Source: Bacteroidales bacterium
Lineage (GTDB): Bacteria; Bacteroidota; Bacteroidia; Bacteroidales; UBA1402
Direction of reading: 5' to 3'
Length of the DNA: 6,862 nucleotides
Assembly: GCA_003506275.1 (NCBI GenBank)
Contig: DOBD01000330.1
Location: forward strand, 6,294 to 13,155
Each line of letters begins with the position of its first letter. Positions within the stretch are counted from its first letter, which is position 1. This document shows positions 6,291 through 6,862 of this stretch, piece after piece. Both the position numbers and the translations under genes were made by a program. Below the pieces are notes generated by a model, which had not been told where the DNA came from, did no database searches, and saw only the letters and a program-made list of their open reading frames with translations.

Positions 6291-6785
6291 TTATTTTCCC
6301 TTTTTATACCCTCTCCTGGCAACACCTGAACCACGTTTGTGGTGATGATCCTTGATGGAATAGGTCACGACCCCCCAAATGCAGAAATGGTTGGCATCGG
6401 TGACGCGTATAGGTTGGAAGGCAGGGTTGGCAGGCACCAGATAAACAGCCTCCTTTTCAATCTGGATATACTTGAGGGTAAACTCCCCGTCCAGAAAGCA
6501 GACGACGGTATCACCATCCCTGGGTTCAAGCGACTTGTCAATCACCAACAAGTCGCCGTCTTCAATGCCGGCATCCACCATGGATGTACCCCTCACCCGT
6601 CCGAAAAAGGTACTGGACGGATTTTCAATCAAGGTTTTATTCAAGTCCAGGCTAAGATCGATGTAATCCTGCGCCGGACTTGGGAAGCCGGCAGCTATGC
6701 CACCTTCCACCAACGGCAAGCACTGTTCGCTTTCCACATCAGCCTTGAAGAGATCCAACCCCGGTGATTTTATCCGTTTGCTCAT
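6291..6785 (-). CDS. umuD: UmuD, S24 self-cleaving subunit of DNA polymerase V
   Basis: This 164-residue LexA-like S24 peptidase is stimulated by RecA filaments to cut itself; the shortened UmuD' joins UmuC to make the mutagenic polymerase. The cleavage site is probably A32-G33 in GIAAGFPSPAQDY, which aligns with Cys-Gly in E. coli CGFPSPAADY. The serine nucleophile is S68 (RGTSMVDAGI) and the lysine base is K105 (GEFTLKYI). Their 37-residue separation equals that of S60 and K97 in E. coli. There is no N-terminal helix-turn-helix, so it is not LexA. It is about 25 residues longer than E. coli UmuD (139), partly from a basic tail after residue 146 (HHHKRGSGVARRGYKKGK). The ATG at 6785 fits the usual length ahead of the cleavage site. 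It heads a two-gene operon with SRAP. Its umuC partner is separated by the inverted heme oxygenase-like gene. Confidence 0.95.
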   Translation of the reverse strand: MSKRIKSPGLDLFKADVESEQCLPLVEGGIAAGFPSPAQDYIDLSLDLNKTLIENPSSTFFGRVRGTSMVDAGIEDGDLLVIDKSLEPRDGDTVVCFLDGEFTLKYIQIEKEAVYLVPANPAFQPIRVTDANHFCIWGVVTYSIKDHHHKRGSGVARRGYKKGK

Positions 6786-6789
6786 TTTC

Positions 6790-6842
6790 AGAGACGTATT
6801 AACTTGTTTAGGGACGTTTCAGTTTGACGTAACAAGGGACAT
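6790..6842 (-). promoter_or_regulatory. umuD upstream region with three ACGTCCCT-like direct repeats
   Basis: Reading toward umuD, near-identical octamers occur at 6835-6842 (ATGTCCCT), 6810-6817 (ACGTCCCT) and 6790-6797 (ACGTCTCT); a further ACGTC falls at 6826-6830. The outermost octamer also lies in a small dyad, AGGGA-CA-TCCCT (6835-6846). The repeats lie within 60 bases of the umuD start codon, where a promoter and damage-response operator would be expected. No good TAnnTTTG box is visible here. SOS boxes of Bacteroidota are poorly defined, so a LexA-type or other damage-responsive site is an inference from position and repetition. The rest of the interval to 6862 shows no gene. Confidence 0.35.
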
Positions 6843-6862
6843 CCCTATCGCAGGTCACCCTG

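Noticed and set aside
6339..6767. A 142-codon rightward open frame antisense to umuD
   Set aside because: UmuD has an intact cleavage site and Ser/Lys pair on the other strand, and the rightward frame shows no domain or promoter.

Overview
The window looks like chromosomal DNA of a Bacteroidota bacterium, probably of the order Bacteroidales. The reasons are matches to the Bacteroidota -7 promoter box (TAnnTTTG) upstream of several genes, the near absence of strong Shine-Dalgarno sequences, and the gene families present: a GT3-like glycogen synthase N-terminus, a DUF456 membrane protein, methylglyoxal synthase, and a short-form SRAP protein. The species cannot be fixed from the sequence.

Left part (1-1930). 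The first 71 bases hold the first 23 codons of a leftward glycogen/starch synthase that runs off the edge. A 210-base AT-rich divergent intergenic region follows, with promoter boxes and an imperfect 20-bp palindrome. Three tightly packed rightward genes come next: a small charged helical protein of unknown function, a PlsC-type acyltransferase, and a nitrilase-superfamily omega-amidase (YafV/NIT2 type). They look like one housekeeping operon.

Middle (1939-4157). Three leftward genes probably form one transcript: umuC (Y-family polymerase, GTG start), a DUF456 membrane protein, and methylglyoxal synthase (mgsA). The umuC promoter box lies 29 bases upstream of the GTG, inside an open upstream reading frame. 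This argues for the GTG start over the longer ATG start.

Right part (4158-6862). A divergent promoter region separates umuC from a rightward 434-residue protein. Its first ~205 residues look like a BphO/HemO-type heme oxygenase; its last ~225 residues are a domain I do not recognise. Next come a leftward SRAP (YedK/HMCES) gene that ends early and, directly upstream of it, umuD. The umuD and umuC genes, usually adjacent, are therefore split by the inverted heme-oxygenase-like gene and by SRAP. Together umuD, SRAP and umuC form a mutagenesis and DNA-lesion tolerance locus: UmuD' with UmuC makes the translesion polymerase, and SRAP shields abasic sites in single-stranded DNA.

No RNA gene, CRISPR array, insertion sequence or phage gene is visible. 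The most unusual item is the two-part heme oxygenase protein sitting inside a split SOS mutagenesis cassette.
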